Source of the DNA: Apoderus coryli
Taxonomy: Eukaryota; Arthropoda; Insecta; Coleoptera; Attelabidae
DNA length: 64,000 nt
Assembly: GCA_911728435.2 (NCBI GenBank)
Contig: OU452211.1
Coordinates: 12,320,428-12,384,427, forward strand
Direction: 5' to 3'
Shown: positions 32,159-42,850 of the stretch, piece after piece
Position numbering within the stretch: position 1 is the first letter of the stretch
Layout: each line of letters opens with the position of its first letter
Translations under genes and position numbers: made by a program
The notes under the pieces: generated by a model
Seen by the model: the letters and a program-made list of their open reading frames with translations, nothing else
The model's database searches: none
Told to the model about the DNA's origin: nothing

Positions 32159-33107
32159 CATTTAAGATATCAAACAATTTTTAAATTTTTTCCAATTCAT
32201 TTATTTTACGATTACGATGTAAATATTTTAAATTATTTCATCTTAAGGAATCTTCTCTATTTGTTCACATGTCTAAAACTTTATAACTTGCTTTTAAATG
32301 ACTGTACAATTTGTTTAAAATACTTTTTTTTTGTACATTTCAGAAGTGCCCATTGGCCCTAGTTTAGTTAGGTTAAGCATGGAATGGATTGGAGTTTAAT
32401 GCAGAATTATTAGTCACATAATGGTAGGTATTCTTCAAATAAATACGAGTAAATAAATTCATTAATATTAGGCACAATAATTTTTTATTAGAAACAAAAA
32501 CAAACAAAAAAAGCAGAAAAACAATCCGATTGAGTTACTAATTTCGGTGTATTTTAAGTTTTACTTTCTTTGTTACAGATATTTAAAATGATACAACGTT
32601 CGCCGGTGACGCGTAAATAAAAATTAGTGAGTTATTTTATTTGCTCCTCGGAACTGTGGACTTTTGTGAGTTTTTGAGGTGGCAATTGCGATTTTAGAAG
32701 TCGTTGTTCGTTAAATTAATAAGTAGCTCGGCTCGTGATTTTAGTGTCGAAAAAAATTAAAATGAGGATTTCTATTGGACAATAGCAGATGGAAGCGTGG
32801 TAAAGAATTCCTGGATTTGAAGAGGAGAGGATATTCGAAACACTTGAGGTGTAAGTGAATTTAAAAATATTTGTATATACGAGTATTGCTGTTGACAAAG
32901 AAAGGAGTAGTACTTCCTCGTTATCATCCTCTTACAATTATTAACAATTTTACCACAAAAGAGTAGCAGCTCCTTGCATTTGATTGTTTATAACTTTTTT
33001 TAAATTATCGCGTATATTCACAATCATTTTACAAATAATCGAATTAAGTATTCACTGTTCAACCATATTCAATAAATATTAAAGTATTCCATGCAATTAA
33101 CATATAC
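32159..33107. other. No gene; one exon-like tract
   Basis: A+T-rich DNA between the copia and BEL insertions. 32579-32851 is preceded by TTTGTTACAG and followed by GTGTAAGT, so it could be a non-coding exon. Nothing else was recognised. Confidence 0.4.
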
Positions 33108-33112
33108 CCCTC

Positions 33113-33410
33113 TGTTCCAATATGTAAATACAAATTATTATTATTTTTAATTTTTCTAAATTTATATTACGGTCCTGTTGCAAATTGATGATTACATAAT
33201 CATAGTCACTTAATTGCAACCCTATAGCGCCATCTTCTCACCCACGCGCAGTACTAATTTGTTAATTAATATAATAGAAGAATTGTAATGTGCACGCCAA
33301 ACACAATTTATGTAATTTAATTATTGTTAAGAGTTGATTATTAAAAGTTCTGTTTAAAATTCAATGAGAAAAATTATTACGGTCCTTCGAGTATTATTTG
33401 GTTGGTAACA
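33113..33410 (+). repeat. 5' LTR of BEL/Pao element
   Basis: 298 bp, direct repeat of 39269-39566. It contains the word ACGGTCCTTCGAG near its end. Confidence 0.95.
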
Positions 33411-33884
33411 TTTTGGTCCAAACGAGCCGGATATTTGGAAAATTGACTGAAAAAAAAAAAATGTGTTTGAAAATTTGAATTTTCACGACACACGTAAAGT
33501 TTGGTTACTGTAAGAAAAAGAAGTCGAGTAATGTTAAAAGCAGGTCAGATATTTAATTATTTTGAAGAGTAATACTTTTAACAAGAAGAAACAACTGGAA
33601 TTGAGTGGTAAAAACTATTCGTGTTTTCATTTGAAAATATGTTTATTTGATAGATTGGGGTAAAGATAAATATTTATTTTGTAAAATTATTAAATTTTCA
33701 TTGTTTGGGTGCACCAGGATAGGTACCTACATAATATTTTATTTCGTTAGGTATTAGGTAATACAGGGCAGGAGTATAGTTAAGGTTTTTTAAAAAGTGT
33801 TGATTTATTAAGTTAATTAAGTTTTTGGTTTAGTTTTTAGTAAAATTAATTCATATTCATACGTAGTTGGAGCAGTTATAAACT

Positions 33885-36800
33885 ATGGAAGTTCTTAAAA
33901 AACAAAGAGCTGTTGTGAAAACCTCAATCACTAAGTTAGAAACATTTGTTATAAATAATATAAATAATGTGAATTTAGATGTAAGTGAGTTTATTACTAG
34001 AGAATGTTTTTTACAACGTAAATACGAGGAATATTGTAATTTACAAATGCAAATTGAAGCTATAGATTTAGATGAGAGTGGCGATAGGGATGGAATTGAA
34101 GAAAAGTATTTATCAGTATGGTCAAAAATAAAAGGTGTTATTAAAAAATTTAGCGATTTGCAACTTAATAATGAAATCAATTCAAATTTGCAACAGTCTT
34201 CTCAAAATAGTATTGCACCTCATGTTCATAACAACACTAATAAATTACCAAATTTGAATACACCTTCTTTTTCAGGTAAAATAGAGGATTGGCGAACATT
34301 CTTTGATCTCTTTACAGCTATTATTGATAATTCAGCATTAGATAATGTTCAAAAATTTCTTTATCTCAAGGGAGCTTTGTCTGGAGAGGCTTCTAATATA
34401 ATTAATGATTTGCCATTAACAAATGATAATTATGTAAATGCCCTCGATTTATTAAAAAAAAGATTTGATAATAAATTAATTGTAATAAATGCTCATTTAA
34501 AGGGTGTGCTTGACACTCCTCCTATGACAAAAGGAACAGGTAAACAATTGAGGCTATTTTTAACACATATTAGACAACATTTAAATTCCTTAAAAGCTCT
34601 TAAATTGCCGGTTAAGGAGTGGGATGTGCTTTTAGTGTATCTTTTTACTCAAAAATTGGATTATCAAACACACAAGGCTTACCAGTTAGAAAAGGATGTT
34701 TCCGCGGCTTCGGCAATGTTGCCAACAGTTGACGACTTTCTTGGGTTTTTGGAAAAACGTTGTGTAGCTTTGGAAAATATAGAGAGTGATACCAGTAAGG
34801 CTGGTTATCAATCAGGGGTAAAGGAAAAACATAATAAAACTTCTCTGGTAGCTCAAGGGCAAGGATCTAATGAACATAAACTAAAATGCATTTTTTGTCA
34901 TCGTGAAGGACATGATATTGTTAAATGTCTCAAATTTATAGGTTTAAATATAACAGAGAAACGTCAGTTTGTGCAAAATAATCGTTTATGTTATATGTGC
35001 TTCGGGAAAACACACACTGTAAACCAGTGTAGGGCTAAACGATGCAATGTTTGCAACAGAAGACATCATGTTTTATTACATGAGGAATGGGTAACTAGCG
35101 AAAGATTATCCCCGGGTCAAAACGGGAACACTCAGGCTAGAAATAATGACCGGGAAGATAATTCACGACAAACTACAAATCAAGGGTTTTCTCAAAGCAA
35201 TGCACTTGTAGGTGTATATAATAAATCAAACAGGGTTTATGCAAGTTCAGAACAAATGACCAAACAAGATGCTGTTGTAGCATTTTCGGGAACCTATAAT
35301 TCTCAAATTTTATTGGCTACGGCACAGGTTAATTTAATTACATATGAAGGAATTAAGGTACAGGCACGAGCATTGTTAGATTCAGGTTCACAAAATAATT
35401 TTATTAGTTCCAGTCTATTTCAAAAGTTAAGGGGCACAAAGATTTATGATACCAATATATCAATTGGTGGTATTGGGAACACCATAAGTAGGGTTGATAA
35501 AACTGTTAATTTAATATTGGAATCACAAAATAATCTGTTTAAAATGGAAACTAGGTGTGCTATATTGGATACAATTACGGCTAAAATGCCACAACTTTTG
35601 GTAGATGCAAATAAGATATCTATACCAAATGGGTTAAAATTGGCAGATCCTAAATACTATGTGCCTTCCGAAATTGACATGCTATTGTCAATAGATTGCT
35701 ATTTTTCTATTATTCTTCCGGATATAATTAGGTTAGGTCCAGGGTTGCCAGTGCTTCAAAATACACTACTGGGATGGATTGTTGGTGGTCAGGCACCAAC
35801 AAGTGCTAATAAAAATATGGATTCAAGTGTGTTTGAAGTTACTAAATATTCTTGTGTAAATACTAGTTTATTTTGTCAATCAGATGTAGGTGATTTAAAT
35901 GAAATAATTCCTAAGTTTTGGCAAATGGAGGAGATTAATAATAAAAGAGTTTTATCCTTTGAAGATAAATTGTGTGAACAGCAGTTCATGAAATCATGTA
36001 TCAGATATAATGATGGAAGATTTCAGGTGGATTTACCCATGAGAAATAGTAATGATCATTTAAGATTAGGCGATTCTATAACTGCAGCGGTACAAAGGTT
36101 TAGATCATTGGAAAATAGGTTTGCTAGGAATCCAAGATTGTTTTCGCAATATAAAGATTTTATTGATGAGTATGTCAGATTAGGACATGGAAAAGTAATA
36201 GAATCAAAGGTTGATGATAGGTGCAATAAACATAGGGTATTTTTGCCTCACCATTGTGTCATAAGAGAAGAAGCAGTGTCGACAAAATTACGTGTCGTCT
36301 TTGATGGTTCGTGTAAAACTTCATCTGGGTTGTCATTAAATGACATTATGTTAAAAGGGTTTCCAGTTCAGCCCGAGCTCTTTGAAATTTTATGCAGGTT
36401 TCGTACTTTTATTTATGTTCTGGTTACTGATATAAAGAAAATGTACAGAATGATACAAATCAATCCAAATCAACGTTTCCTCCAAAATATCTTGTGGAGG
36501 GATAATCCTGAAAATTTGCTTCAAATCATAGAACTTCAGACAGTAACGTATGGGACAAATTCAGCACCTTTTTTGGCTACTAGATGCTTGAATCAACTAG
36601 CTAAAGAAGAATCCTTAAATTATCCACTTGCCAGTAGGGCAGTGTTGGAACAGTGTTATGTGGATGATATTCTTTGTGGAGCAAATACGATGTCTGAAGC
36701 AATTGAACTTAGGGATCAATTAATTAAGTTATTGGGTTCAGGACGATTTGTTCTGCATAAGTGGTGTTCTAATAACCCACATTTGATCGAATCCGTTGAA

Positions 36801-39239
36801 ACAAGTAGTCACAAAGATACCAAGGTGGATATTTGTGATGAGGGTTCGTCTAGTAAAGTTTTAGGCATAGTGTGGCTTCCACATCATGATGTTTTTAAAG
36901 TGACTTTGCCAGCAGTTGATCAATGTGATCAGCATGGGGTTACAAATATTACTAAACGTATGGTGTTATCTAAGATAGCACAAATATTTGATCCCATGGG
37001 TTATATCGGTCCAATTGTTGTAAAAGCTAAGATTATCATGCAGGAAATATGGGTTAGTAAGGTGGGTTGGGATGAAGAATTGCCCTCTACAATTGTACAA
37101 AAATGGAAAGAATTTTTTGGTGATTTACAAAAATTATGTGATTTACAAATACGTAGATGTTTGTTTGATAACAAGGAAGTTATTGAAATTCAAATTCACG
37201 GCTTCTCAGATGCTTCTCTGTTAGCCTATGGAGCATGCATTTATATTAGGGCTACTTATTCTGATAAATCTGTTACTTGTAATCTTCTGTGTTCAAAGTC
37301 TCGTATAGCACCGTTAAAAACGGTAAGTTTACCACGGCTAGAGCTGTGTGGGGTGGTGTTACTATCCAGACTAGTTCATAAGGTAGTATCTGCATTAGAC
37401 TTACGGAATTCAAAAGTTTACCTCTGGACAGACTCTAAAATTGTTTTATGTTGGTTAAATTCAGCGCCAAACCGTTGGACTACATTTGTAGCTAACCGGG
37501 TGTCAGAGGTTCAGGAGTTAACATTAAATTATGAATGGAATCATGTTCGGTCTCAGGATAATCCTGCGGATATTATTTCTAGAGGATCAACAGTTTCAGA
37601 CATTTTATCAAAGGTAATTTGGTGGCATGGGCCTACATTTTTATTGGACTATAATATAAATTATTCTAAGTTTACTATTTCGCATGATCAAAAATTACCA
37701 GAACAGCGAAATGTTGTGCTCACTCAAGTTGTCATAGATTCAGTAATAGATTGGAAAAGATTTTCAAAGTTTAGCAAACTGCAATGTACTGTTGCTTATT
37801 GTTTAAGATTTTCACATAAAAATAAAATTCCTGGTCCGCTGACATTATTAGAAATGAAAGATTCGACAGAAAAAATTGTGTGGCTTATTCAACAGGAATG
37901 TTTTTCAAGTGAAATTAAGATTTTAAAATCCCAAGTAGATCATGATCATCAGGCAGTTTCAAGTAATAGTTTGTTAAATCATTTGAATCTATTTTTAGAT
38001 AATAAGGGAATAGTTAGAGTAAATGGTAGGTTAAGTAAACTTGACATAGATTATAATAAAAAATTTCCAATATTACTTCCTGCTAAAAATCATGTAGTCA
38101 GGCTGCTAATTAAATTGGAACATATTAAACTTGGTCACGCAGGTCCACAGGGAGTATTAGCGAATCTACGATTAAAATTTTGGCCAATTCATGGCATGCG
38201 AGAAGTAAAGTCCGCTATTAAGGATTGTGTAATCTGTTTCAGATTTAGAGCGAAAACTTTAACACAAATTATGGGTGCGCTTCCAGTAGATAGAGTTTCT
38301 GTTTCCCGCCCATTCTTAAAAATAGGTATAGATTTTGGGGGTCCAATTACTATCAAGCAATCTAGAATAAGAGGTTCTGTAACTAGTAAAGCTTATATTG
38401 CATTATTTGTGTGCATGGTATCTAAGGCCATCCACATAGAATTAGTGAGTAGTTTGACTGCAGAGGCATTTCTCCACACATTAAAGAGATTTATTGCTAG
38501 GCGAGGTTGCCCGTCTATTATTTACAGCGATAACGCAACAAATTTCACTGGCACAAATAATTTATTGAAGGATGTTTACAGGTTTTTTAAAAGCAACGAC
38601 AATTTGGCAAAAATAAATGATTTTCAGATTAACCGAGAAGTTGAGTGGAAATTCATTCCACCAGCCAGTCCACACTGGGGTGGGTTGTGGGAAGCAGGAA
38701 TAAAATCCACAAAATACCATCTTCGGCGAATCGTAGGTAATTTGCTTTTAACTTTTGAGGAAATGACAACGGTATTAGCTCAGATCGAAGCAATACTAAA
38801 TTCTAGGCCACTATGCCCTCTTTCGTCTGACCCGGCTGATTTAAGTTGTCTTACACCTTCACATTTTTTAATAGGAGAACCTTTAACTTCTGTTCCCGAG
38901 AAGGACGTGTCAGACACACCTGAAAACAGATTGAATTTTTATCAACTGTGTTCAAAAATTAAACAAAACTTTTGGAAAAGGTGGTCAGTAGAGTACTTAA
39001 CTCGACTACAAAATAGGCCAAAGTGGCTACATCCTAGTAAAAATTTGAAAAAAGGTACAGTAGTTCTTTTAAAGGATGAAAACCTTCCACCTTTAAAATG
39101 GTCTTTGGGTCTAATATTAGAAGTTTTTGTAGGTTCTGATAGTAAAGTTAGAATGGCTAAAATTAAAACAAAGGAAGGAGTATATACTCGTCCAATTACT
39201 AAAATATGCCCATTACCATTTGAAGGTAATAATGCTTAG
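33885..39239 (+). CDS. BEL/Pao Gag-Pol polyprotein
   Basis: A 1784-aa frame starting at an ATG about 470 bp after the 5' LTR. In order: Gag-like DUF1759 region (about 115-300; PSFSGKIEDWRTFFDLF); zinc knuckles (CIFCHREGHDIVKC, about 335; CYMCFGKTHTVNQC and CNVCNRRHH, 369-395); aspartic protease (ALLDSGSQNNFI, 499); reverse transcriptase (RVVFDGSCKT, then QCYVDDILC with YVDD at 925-928); RNase H of the Pao type (HGFSDASLLAYGACIY); integrase zinc region (HIKLGHAGPQG ... CVICFRFRA); integrase core (IGIDFGGP, YSDNATNFTG, PPASPHWGGLWEAG); and a C-terminal DUF5641 region (KRWSVEYLTRLQNRPKW). All catalytic motifs are present and there is no stop. There is no recognisable envelope gene. Confidence 0.97.
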   Translation: MEVLKKQRAVVKTSITKLETFVINNINNVNLDVSEFITRECFLQRKYEEYCNLQMQIEAIDLDESGDRDGIEEKYLSVWSKIKGVIKKFSDLQLNNEINSNLQQSSQNSIAPHVHNNTNKLPNLNTPSFSGKIEDWRTFFDLFTAIIDNSALDNVQKFLYLKGALSGEASNIINDLPLTNDNYVNALDLLKKRFDNKLIVINAHLKGVLDTPPMTKGTGKQLRLFLTHIRQHLNSLKALKLPVKEWDVLLVYLFTQKLDYQTHKAYQLEKDVSAASAMLPTVDDFLGFLEKRCVALENIESDTSKAGYQSGVKEKHNKTSLVAQGQGSNEHKLKCIFCHREGHDIVKCLKFIGLNITEKRQFVQNNRLCYMCFGKTHTVNQCRAKRCNVCNRRHHVLLHEEWVTSERLSPGQNGNTQARNNDREDNSRQTTNQGFSQSNALVGVYNKSNRVYASSEQMTKQDAVVAFSGTYNSQILLATAQVNLITYEGIKVQARALLDSGSQNNFISSSLFQKLRGTKIYDTNISIGGIGNTISRVDKTVNLILESQNNLFKMETRCAILDTITAKMPQLLVDANKISIPNGLKLADPKYYVPSEIDMLLSIDCYFSIILPDIIRLGPGLPVLQNTLLGWIVGGQAPTSANKNMDSSVFEVTKYSCVNTSLFCQSDVGDLNEIIPKFWQMEEINNKRVLSFEDKLCEQQFMKSCIRYNDGRFQVDLPMRNSNDHLRLGDSITAAVQRFRSLENRFARNPRLFSQYKDFIDEYVRLGHGKVIESKVDDRCNKHRVFLPHHCVIREEAVSTKLRVVFDGSCKTSSGLSLNDIMLKGFPVQPELFEILCRFRTFIYVLVTDIKKMYRMIQINPNQRFLQNILWRDNPENLLQIIELQTVTYGTNSAPFLATRCLNQLAKEESLNYPLASRAVLEQCYVDDILCGANTMSEAIELRDQLIKLLGSGRFVLHKWCSNNPHLIESVETSSHKDTKVDICDEGSSSKVLGIVWLPHHDVFKVTLPAVDQCDQHGVTNITKRMVLSKIAQIFDPMGYIGPIVVKAKIIMQEIWVSKVGWDEELPSTIVQKWKEFFGDLQKLCDLQIRRCLFDNKEVIEIQIHGFSDASLLAYGACIYIRATYSDKSVTCNLLCSKSRIAPLKTVSLPRLELCGVVLLSRLVHKVVSALDLRNSKVYLWTDSKIVLCWLNSAPNRWTTFVANRVSEVQELTLNYEWNHVRSQDNPADIISRGSTVSDILSKVIWWHGPTFLLDYNINYSKFTISHDQKLPEQRNVVLTQVVIDSVIDWKRFSKFSKLQCTVAYCLRFSHKNKIPGPLTLLEMKDSTEKIVWLIQQECFSSEIKILKSQVDHDHQAVSSNSLLNHLNLFLDNKGIVRVNGRLSKLDIDYNKKFPILLPAKNHVVRLLIKLEHIKLGHAGPQGVLANLRLKFWPIHGMREVKSAIKDCVICFRFRAKTLTQIMGALPVDRVSVSRPFLKIGIDFGGPITIKQSRIRGSVTSKAYIALFVCMVSKAIHIELVSSLTAEAFLHTLKRFIARRGCPSIIYSDNATNFTGTNNLLKDVYRFFKSNDNLAKINDFQINREVEWKFIPPASPHWGGLWEAGIKSTKYHLRRIVGNLLLTFEEMTTVLAQIEAILNSRPLCPLSSDPADLSCLTPSHFLIGEPLTSVPEKDVSDTPENRLNFYQLCSKIKQNFWKRWSVEYLTRLQNRPKWLHPSKNLKKGTVVLLKDENLPPLKWSLGLILEVFVGSDSKVRMAKIKTKEGVYTRPITKICPLPFEGNNA

Positions 39240-39268
39240 TTGAAGCAAATGCTTCAAGGGGGGGAGAA

Positions 39269-39566
39269 TGTTCCAATATGTAAATACAAATTATTATTAT
39301 TTTTAATTTTTCTAAATTTATATTACGGTCCTGTTGCAAATTGATGATTACATAATCATAGTCACTTAATTGCAACCCTATAGCGCCATCTTCTCACCCA
39401 CGCGCAGTACTAATTTGTTAATTAATATAATAGAAGAATTGTAATGTGCACGCCAAACACAATTTATGTAATTTAATTATTGTTAAGAGTTGATTATTAA
39501 AAGTTCTGTTTAAAATTCAATGAGAAAAATTATTACGGTCCTTCGAGTATTATTTGGTTGGTAACA
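39269..39566 (+). repeat. 3' LTR of BEL/Pao element
   Basis: 298 bp, visually identical to 33113-33410. The purine tract precedes it directly. Confidence 0.95.
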
Positions 39567-39591
39567 CCCTCCGTGAAACTTATTTATATTA

Positions 39592-39736
39592 GGTCTGTTC
39601 CAACGTCGCCCTGAATAGTTTAAGAACGGTAATATTTTTGCGCAGTAATCTTGTGATTTGTGCAGTGCACTGATTTGGTGTTGTCAATTGTAATATGACT
39701 GTTCTTAAATGGTTTTCGGTTGGGTTGGAACAGACC
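39592..39736. mobile_element. MITE with GGTCTGTTCCAAC termini and TA duplication
   Basis: A 145-bp element. GGTCTGTTCCAAC opens it and the reverse complement closes it. TTTAAGAAC words pair further in. TA flanks both ends, so Tc1/mariner mobilisation is plausible. It is non-coding. Confidence 0.8.
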
Positions 39737-39739
39737 TAT

Positions 39740-41006
39740 AAGTTTAACTTTTTTGAAGGAGAGCTGTCCAGTAAAAGTCTTTCAGAACCATGGGAAACAG
39801 GAAAGTTACAGTAATCGAAAGGAAGAACATTCAAGCTGTTCTTTTTGAAGTTATAAGATTCAATGATTGTAGTTTCAAAATTTTAATTAAGCTTAACATG
39901 ACAATTTTTTTTAAACCAATTTATCTTGTTTACACACAACTTCAAAATCATAAATGTCTCAAAATTTCAAGTTTGTGTAGGTATCATCAGATTATAAGTA
40001 AAAACTTCAAAATTACTCATAAATAAATTTCAATAATGTTAGTATTTCAATAGAGCAGCCTTAATCAACTCTCAGGTTATACTGATCCACACAATGAACA
40101 TCACAAAGCTACAATACCAATTTATGAATTCTCAAACAAGCTTTACTTAAATCAGGTTGGTTTTTTACTAATATTGCATTGACCGTGAAAATTAAAACCA
40201 ATTATGTTTTGCAGATAGAGTTATCCTGTAACGAGTATAGCAATAACGTATAAGTAGTTAATTCCAAACAATGATAATGTTGATGGGAAGCGCAAAAATT
40301 TGCGAAGCATTATCCAGCTGCGATACTGTTACAACCCGAAATGAATCTAGATACTCATATATTTTTGCTTATGCAGGTTAGTTTGATCCTGTACCCTGAC
40401 TGCAATTGACATATTATTATTTCAACAATATATTTGGTTGACATCACATATCTTACCAGTGCATTTGCATACATTAAAATAATATATTGATTTTAGTAAA
40501 CGAATACAACAAATGAATATAAACGATTAAAACTTATTTTTAAAAATAGCTACAAAACTAAACTATTTATTATTAATTATAATAGATAATGATTATCCGT
40601 CGGCGCTTAAGCCATCAGATCTAAATTAACAAAATATTTATACATCGACAGTAAAGTAAAATATCAAGTTCATCATCTAAATTTCTTTCTATTGTCTGAG
40701 TTGTTCAATGGAAGCGTTGAACGCTATTTTGATCTTCAAAATTTTTATTAAATTCTTAATTGTGTTTATTGAAGCAACTCCTTCTTCTTCTATTTGTTTT
40801 TTTTCTTAAAACATTTCATTCATAATAACATGTCAATCGTATTCAGGGCACACTTACATAATTATTTTTTCAGTTTTGGAAACTATTATTTTCGATTTCA
40901 ATAGTTTTTAAAATATACTGCAGCAGAAAGCCTACAAAATTTAAATGATGACATCAAATTCCCGTATAACCGGAAGTGCGATTATCTTGAAAATATTTTA
41001 GCGATG
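39740..41006. other. No convincing gene
   Basis: A 78-codon frame (39790-40026) has an ATG but no recognisable domain and low-complexity content. About 40860-40945 resembles part of the MITE at 15253-18336. Nothing else was recognised. Confidence 0.45.
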
Positions 41007-41116
41007 TATAATAATTATATAGGACACTTATGAAAATTTAGGGGTTTACTAAAGTCGATAGGGACAGACTTTAGTAAACCCCTAAATTTTCATAAGTGTC
41101 CTATATAATTATTATA
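41007..41116. repeat. Perfect 50-bp-arm palindrome with 10-nt loop
   Basis: 41007-41056 is exactly complementary to 41067-41116, with loop GATAGGGACA. The right arm is the start of a dispersed repeat (other copy 26236-26625). The left arm is extra relative to that copy. Confidence 0.95.
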
Positions 41117-41405
41117 GTTTTCCTGCAGGGATTTAAAATAAATAATTTTAATTTTTAATTTAATTTAGATATAAGTTAATATTTTAAAATTTGATCCAAA
41201 TATATTTTACAGAAACATAGTGTCGCGAATGATGACCCAGTGGTTTACATTCTCGGTGATTTTTTCCTGTTTTAATATTATTATTTGTACTATTTTAAAA
41301 TATTTTACAGAACTACAGTAGAATTGTGTGTACTTTTTTCTGTTTTTGTGGCACGGCGATTTATTGATTTTTCTTTTCTGCGTTTTATATTTCAATACGT
41401 TCAGT
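41067..41405 (+). repeat. Dispersed repeat, copy 2
   Basis: Matches 26236-26625 in the same orientation with indels. See that entry. Confidence 0.65.
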
Positions 41406-42040
41406 ACCTAAAGTTGTAGCATTCTCTTATTTTTCTTTAATTAAAAAAAATCCCGATGGCAGCCAGTCGGAAAAGTAGATTTTTGATTCATGTATTTTTT
41501 ATTTATACTTAGTCTACCACTGACACCCACTATTAATAAACAAATAATGGAATATTCTGACAGTCGCCAAATATAACCAAAGTGTCATATTGACAGTTAT
41601 TTTAACTGAAATACCCATTATACTATAATACATACGTAAGTACGGTCTTATTGTTATTTCACAGGTGTTTATTTGTCAAAATAATTACAGGTATAGCGGG
41701 TGATGATATTTTTTTTATTTTTTGTTACTTTATATTGACTTACATTTACTTAAATATGCCAGCGATAAAAAAACTCTCTAAATAAACATTGTAGAGATTT
41801 AAGTGCTCTATCATTTGATATGTAACATCGGTATTTTCTATTAACAATGAAAAAAATATGATTTTTTTAAAACTTTGACAGGCCGCCATTATGAAATTAG
41901 CTCTCCGATTTCAATCGCCAACGAACTCACGCGATTCCATGACCTAGCCGATTTTTTAACCAAATTTTGTTTCGATTGGTCAAAAAATGCGGCCTAGAAC
42001 GTGACGCAAAGTTTCTATATCCCATATATATATATATATA
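41406..42040. other. No gene; ends in a (TA)n tract
   Basis: Unassigned sequence with a TA microsatellite at about 42024-42043, at the edge of the Penelope-like element. Confidence 0.5.
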
Positions 42041-42112
42041 TATAGAATCTTCGAAATTATTGGGACGTCGGTCATAGGGCTTTTGATAAAAAGAAAACTC
42101 TTTTTTCGCTAC

Positions 42113-42152
42113 GCCAAGCTTTCGGGTCTAACTTTATTCCCTTCTTCAAAGG
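42113..42152 (-). ncRNA. Hammerhead-like motif of the Penelope-like element
   Basis: On minus: TTGAAGA, a stem AGGG ... CCC, then GAAAGC. The position and the second core half fit hammerhead motifs reported for Penelope-like elements. The first core half lacks the expected C, so activity is unlikely. Confidence 0.35.
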
Positions 42153-42850
42153 CTACACAATTAACACAAACAAATGTACATTTTTAATACTCACAATAAT
42201 CTTTATAAAGTTATACAAATCATAATTACCTAGTGTGCAAAGTGAGTATCTTACAATTTAGAAAAAATAGCATCGATCTCAAACGGATCTTAATAGATAT
42301 TAAAAGGTACTACATTTAAACACAAATATTTCTGTATAAATATTCACTTGGTCCCCAAATATTATTGAAAAAAATATACAAATAATAGACCTGCCATCTA
42401 TCCTATATCCTCGTCACTCAACATTAATAAACCATAGGAAAAGACTATCACTACAGCACTGTCACCTACTGCAGTATGCCCAAAACCAACAAAAAGCAAA
42501 ACTATTTGTTTATAGAGTTCGATATTATAATCAATGTTAAGAGAAGAAGATTAACCATGTTTTAAGTAGACACCGAATAAAGGCAACTGTTTTGGTATGA
42601 ATAAAGTAATTACCGGGGTGGATCAATACCTGTCACATATTTTTCCCGTCCCCGGCATCACGCACCTCAGATTTTTTTGATTCCTTGTGGTACACGCAAT
42701 ACTTATGTCGAAGTGCCACTCATCCGACAATAAGGAGAACGAAAGACAAAACAAAAAACAACATACAAACATATATATATTTAGAAGTATACATTATTTT
42801 TTTCCGAAATCGAAAAAATTGAAGTTGATGAACTCCACACCCTTTCAACT

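Larger units (their letters stand above)
33113..39566 (+). mobile_element. Full-length BEL/Pao LTR retrotransposon
   Basis: A 6454-bp element with two 298-bp LTRs (TGTTCCAA ... GGTTGGTAACA), target duplication CCCTC (33108-33112, 39567-39571), a primer site just after the 5' LTR (TGGTCCAAACGAGCCGG) and a strong purine tract AAGGGGGGGAGAA before the 3' LTR. One 1784-codon frame fills the inside. LTRs show no differences by eye. The element looks complete and recent. Confidence 0.97.

Noticed and set aside
33857..34180. 107-codon minus-strand frame opposite the start of the BEL/Pao polyprotein
   Set aside because: Antisense shadow of Gag.
39790..40026. 78-codon frame with ATG after the GGTCTGTTCC MITE
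   Set aside because: No recognisable motif, A+T-driven composition and no splice or promoter context.
41880..42005. G+C-richer block with CCATGACCTAGCCGATT-like words, possible SINE
   Set aside because: No A and B box promoter, tail or second copy visible in the window.
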